Source: Pontiellaceae bacterium (lineage in GTDB: Bacteria > Verrucomicrobiota > Kiritimatiellia > Kiritimatiellales > Tichowtungiaceae). From it: a stretch of DNA of 7,564 nt. Where the stretch lies: assembly GCA_029934215.1 (NCBI GenBank), contig JAOZMR010000135.1:1-7564 (forward strand), read 5' to 3'. The notes under the pieces were generated by a model. The model was not told where the DNA came from. It searched no databases and was given only the letters and a program-made list of their open reading frames with translations. The translations under genes were made by a program, and so were the position numbers. This document shows, in pieces, positions 6,304 to 7,564 of the stretch (position 1 is its first letter; each line of letters opens with the position of its first letter).

Positions 6304-6813
6304 TTATTTTTGATCCCAATCCAGCCAGCCACGGTATTTTTGCTTGATTTCTTTCTTTGCGCGCCTTGCATCATCTTTGCTCTCTACGGGTTTTACAAAC
6401 AAAAGGCAGGTTTTGCTTTTTCGACAACGCTTAGCTATCTCGTTCAAATCTTTTCTGTCGCAGCTTGTCTGTTTCACTTTGCTTATGCCGTGATTGTAAT
6501 GTGCGTTCAGATTTTTGTTTATTCGTTTGATCTGTCCTTCACCTATTTTTCTACCAGTGCCGTCGTCTTCAGAAAAAACATATGTGATGTATTCAGACGT
6601 TTCTTTAAGCTTTCTTCTGAATTCCATAAGGGGAAGGTTATCTGTTTTCCAATAAGATTTATTGGAGGTTGATTTGCAGTCGCAATGCCCTTCGTTGTTA
6701 ATTGGACACCCCCATCCATCTTCAGAGGGGTGTTTTGGGCATCCAAGATAGAGAACCTCATAAATTGAGAAACCATAATTCTTTAAGAATTCTTTTTGTG
6801 CAATTGTTTGCAT
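6304..6813 (-). CDS. Cysteine-rich hypothetical protein, possible degenerate GIY-YIG nuclease fold
   Basis: I do not recognise this 169-residue protein as a named family. The frame is open back to an ATG at 6897, but that start would overlap the upstream gene by 58 bp, so the ATG at 6813, 26 bp after the upstream stop, is preferred. No clear Shine-Dalgarno sequence precedes either start; the 6813 start has an A-rich leader. The N-terminal part has a cysteine/histidine cluster (C25, H28, C36, H43, C44, C46) that could bind a metal. The C-terminal part has the spacing of a GIY-YIG domain: ITY at 76-78, KIG at 89-91, R97 with H105, and E155 followed by GWLDW where such domains usually have an acidic residue and a WN. 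Several usual catalytic residues are changed, so activity is doubtful. The gene is AT-rich (about 38% GC in 6481-6600, 25% in 6781-6840) compared with the downstream operon, suggesting transfer. Its stop TAA lies 3 bp before the next ATG. Confidence 0.6.
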   Translation of the reverse strand: MQTIAQKEFLKNYGFSIYEVLYLGCPKHPSEDGWGCPINNEGHCDCKSTSNKSYWKTDNLPLMEFRRKLKETSEYITYVFSEDDGTGRKIGEGQIKRINKNLNAHYNHGISKVKQTSCDRKDLNEIAKRCRKSKTCLLFVKPVESKDDARRAKKEIKQKYRGWLDWDQK

Positions 6814-6839
6814 ATCTTTTTTCAATGGTTGAAACTTTT

Positions 6840-7564
6840 TCACAGCTCCCAAATAGTAATCCCGTTTCGGACTTCGATCGAGACTTTTTCTAACCATTTT
6901 CTGTCAATGCCTCGTCGGTCGAAAATCAAGATGTGCGATTCGGTTGCAGAGCATCGATCCGCATAGTCCGCCGTTTGTTCCAGCGCTTTTTTTTTCATCT
7001 CTTCCAGCGCATGTTCTGTGTTTTGTTTTTCCGTTCGAAGCTTCAGCTCAAAAATCACGCGCTGCTCTGAATCCGGAGACTTCCATTTCAAGTACAAATC
7101 CGCCCGTTTCATTCCTAAACCATATTCACGTTCGATCAATCCGTGTCCGTTGCTCACTCGCTGAAGGAAGCTGAAAAAGACCAAATGCGGAGCGGCTTCC
7201 AAGTAACCTTGCATGTCTTTCGACCACACGTCGCTGTTTTCGCGCCAAAATTGAACGAATAGTTTCATCAATAAATCGACATTCAGAGATTGGTCTTCGT
7301 TGATCCATTTTGGATTAAAGATGGTGAGGAATGCGGTTTGCATCGACTTCGAAAGTTCCCGTGGAATCACCTCTTTATAAATATCGTTAGAAATAACGAG
7401 GCCCTGTCGTGTTCGTTTAATCAACCCGAGATCGATGCAGTACTCCGCGTCGTCTGGGAAAATGCGTGCATTCACGCCCGTCATCATCGGCTCAATCACA
7501 CCACGAACACGCGGCTCTTTCAATTTGTCGGCGAGCTGATCTAAATGGGTTTGGCGAGAGAGAA
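6840..7564 (-). CDS. AAA-ATPase-like protein, C-terminal part with PD-(D/E)XK nuclease-like domain (5' end outside window)
   Basis: The frame is open to the right edge, so only the last 240 residues are visible; an internal TTG at 7523 is not needed as a start. The pattern is that of large ATP-binding proteins with an N-terminal AAA/STAND-like ATPase (not visible here), a winged-helix-like linker and a C-terminal restriction-endonuclease-fold domain. Residues 1-75 carry the linker signatures (EPRVRGVIEPM, then DLGLI and GLVISNDIYKEVIPREL). Residues 95-145 include FVQFWRENSDVW and APHLVFFSFLQRVSNGHG. The nuclease-like core has D155 in RADLYL, E172 and K174 in FELKL, and Q195, so the D...ExK residues are present. 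FDRRG follows at 214-218. Members are common in accessory regions of many phyla and their cellular role is largely unknown; defence or mobile-element functions are possible. Family recognition is from memory of related sequences. The next gene follows after 26 bp if its ATG at 6813 is used. Confidence 0.75.
   Translation of the reverse strand, partial: LSRQTHLDQLADKLKEPRVRGVIEPMMTGVNARIFPDDAEYCIDLGLIKRTRQGLVISNDIYKEVIPRELSKSMQTAFLTIFNPKWINEDQSLNVDLLMKLFVQFWRENSDVWSKDMQGYLEAAPHLVFFSFLQRVSNGHGLIEREYGLGMKRADLYLKWKSPDSEQRVIFELKLRTEKQNTEHALEEMKKKALEQTADYADRCSATESHILIFDRRGIDRKWLEKVSIEVRNGITIWEL

Noticed and set aside
6142..6672. A plus-strand 176-codon frame with hydrophobic stretches
   Set aside because: It is antisense to the DUF2442 head and the cysteine-rich gene; the hydrophobicity comes from reading AT-rich Lys/Asn codons in reverse as Phe/Leu/Val.
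6814..6897. Longer N-terminus of the cysteine-rich gene starting at 6897
   Set aside because: It would overlap the end of the AAA/PD-(D/E)XK gene by 58 bp and adds a basic stretch without pattern; the ATG at 6813 gives a normal 26-bp gap. It cannot be fully excluded.
7523..7523. TTG at 7523 as start of the AAA/PD-(D/E)XK protein
   Set aside because: The frame continues upstream to the window edge with family-like sequence (THLDQLADKLKEPRVRGVIE), so this is an internal leucine.

Overview
All recognisable genes in this window lie on the minus strand and read right to left. The organism looks like a Gram-negative bacterium. A GldG-type ABC auxiliary protein, a DUF4340 protein and an AsmA-like protein in one run, with intergenic heptameric repeats and mostly no Shine-Dalgarno sequence, would fit the PVC group (Kiritimatiellota or Verrucomicrobiota) or a neighbouring phylum. 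That placement is inference from gene content; no marker gene is present.

Right part (7564 to about 5800): an accessory-looking stretch. It begins with the C-terminal part of an AAA-ATPase-like protein ending in a PD-(D/E)XK nuclease-like domain, running off the window edge. Next is a short, AT-rich, cysteine-rich gene of unknown family whose C-terminal half resembles a degenerate GIY-YIG nuclease. Then comes a scrambled remnant joining the first about 25 codons of a DUF2442-like protein to a truncated minimal nucleotidyltransferase. The remnant ends in five 7-bp repeat units just before the next gene.

Left part (5794 to 210): a tightly packed three-gene envelope operon: gldG-like, then a DUF4340 protein, then an AsmA-like protein. 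The GldG-like and DUF4340 proteins are probably periplasm-facing subunits of an ABC exporter whose ATPase and permease genes are not in the window. The AsmA-like protein is probably a membrane-anchored lipid-transport or envelope-assembly factor. The DUF4340 stop codon abuts the AsmA ATG, so these two are almost certainly co-translated.

The most unusual structure is the 239-bp element at 4122-4360 between gldG and the DUF4340 gene. It is built from 7-bp units facing each other as a large imperfect palindrome. It sits between two copies of ATGA, adds exactly 81 codons without a stop, and separates a good ribosome-binding site from the expected start of the DUF4340 protein. The AsmA-like gene also has an extreme A+C bias on its coding strand. 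The last 209 bases on the left contain no gene I can establish.
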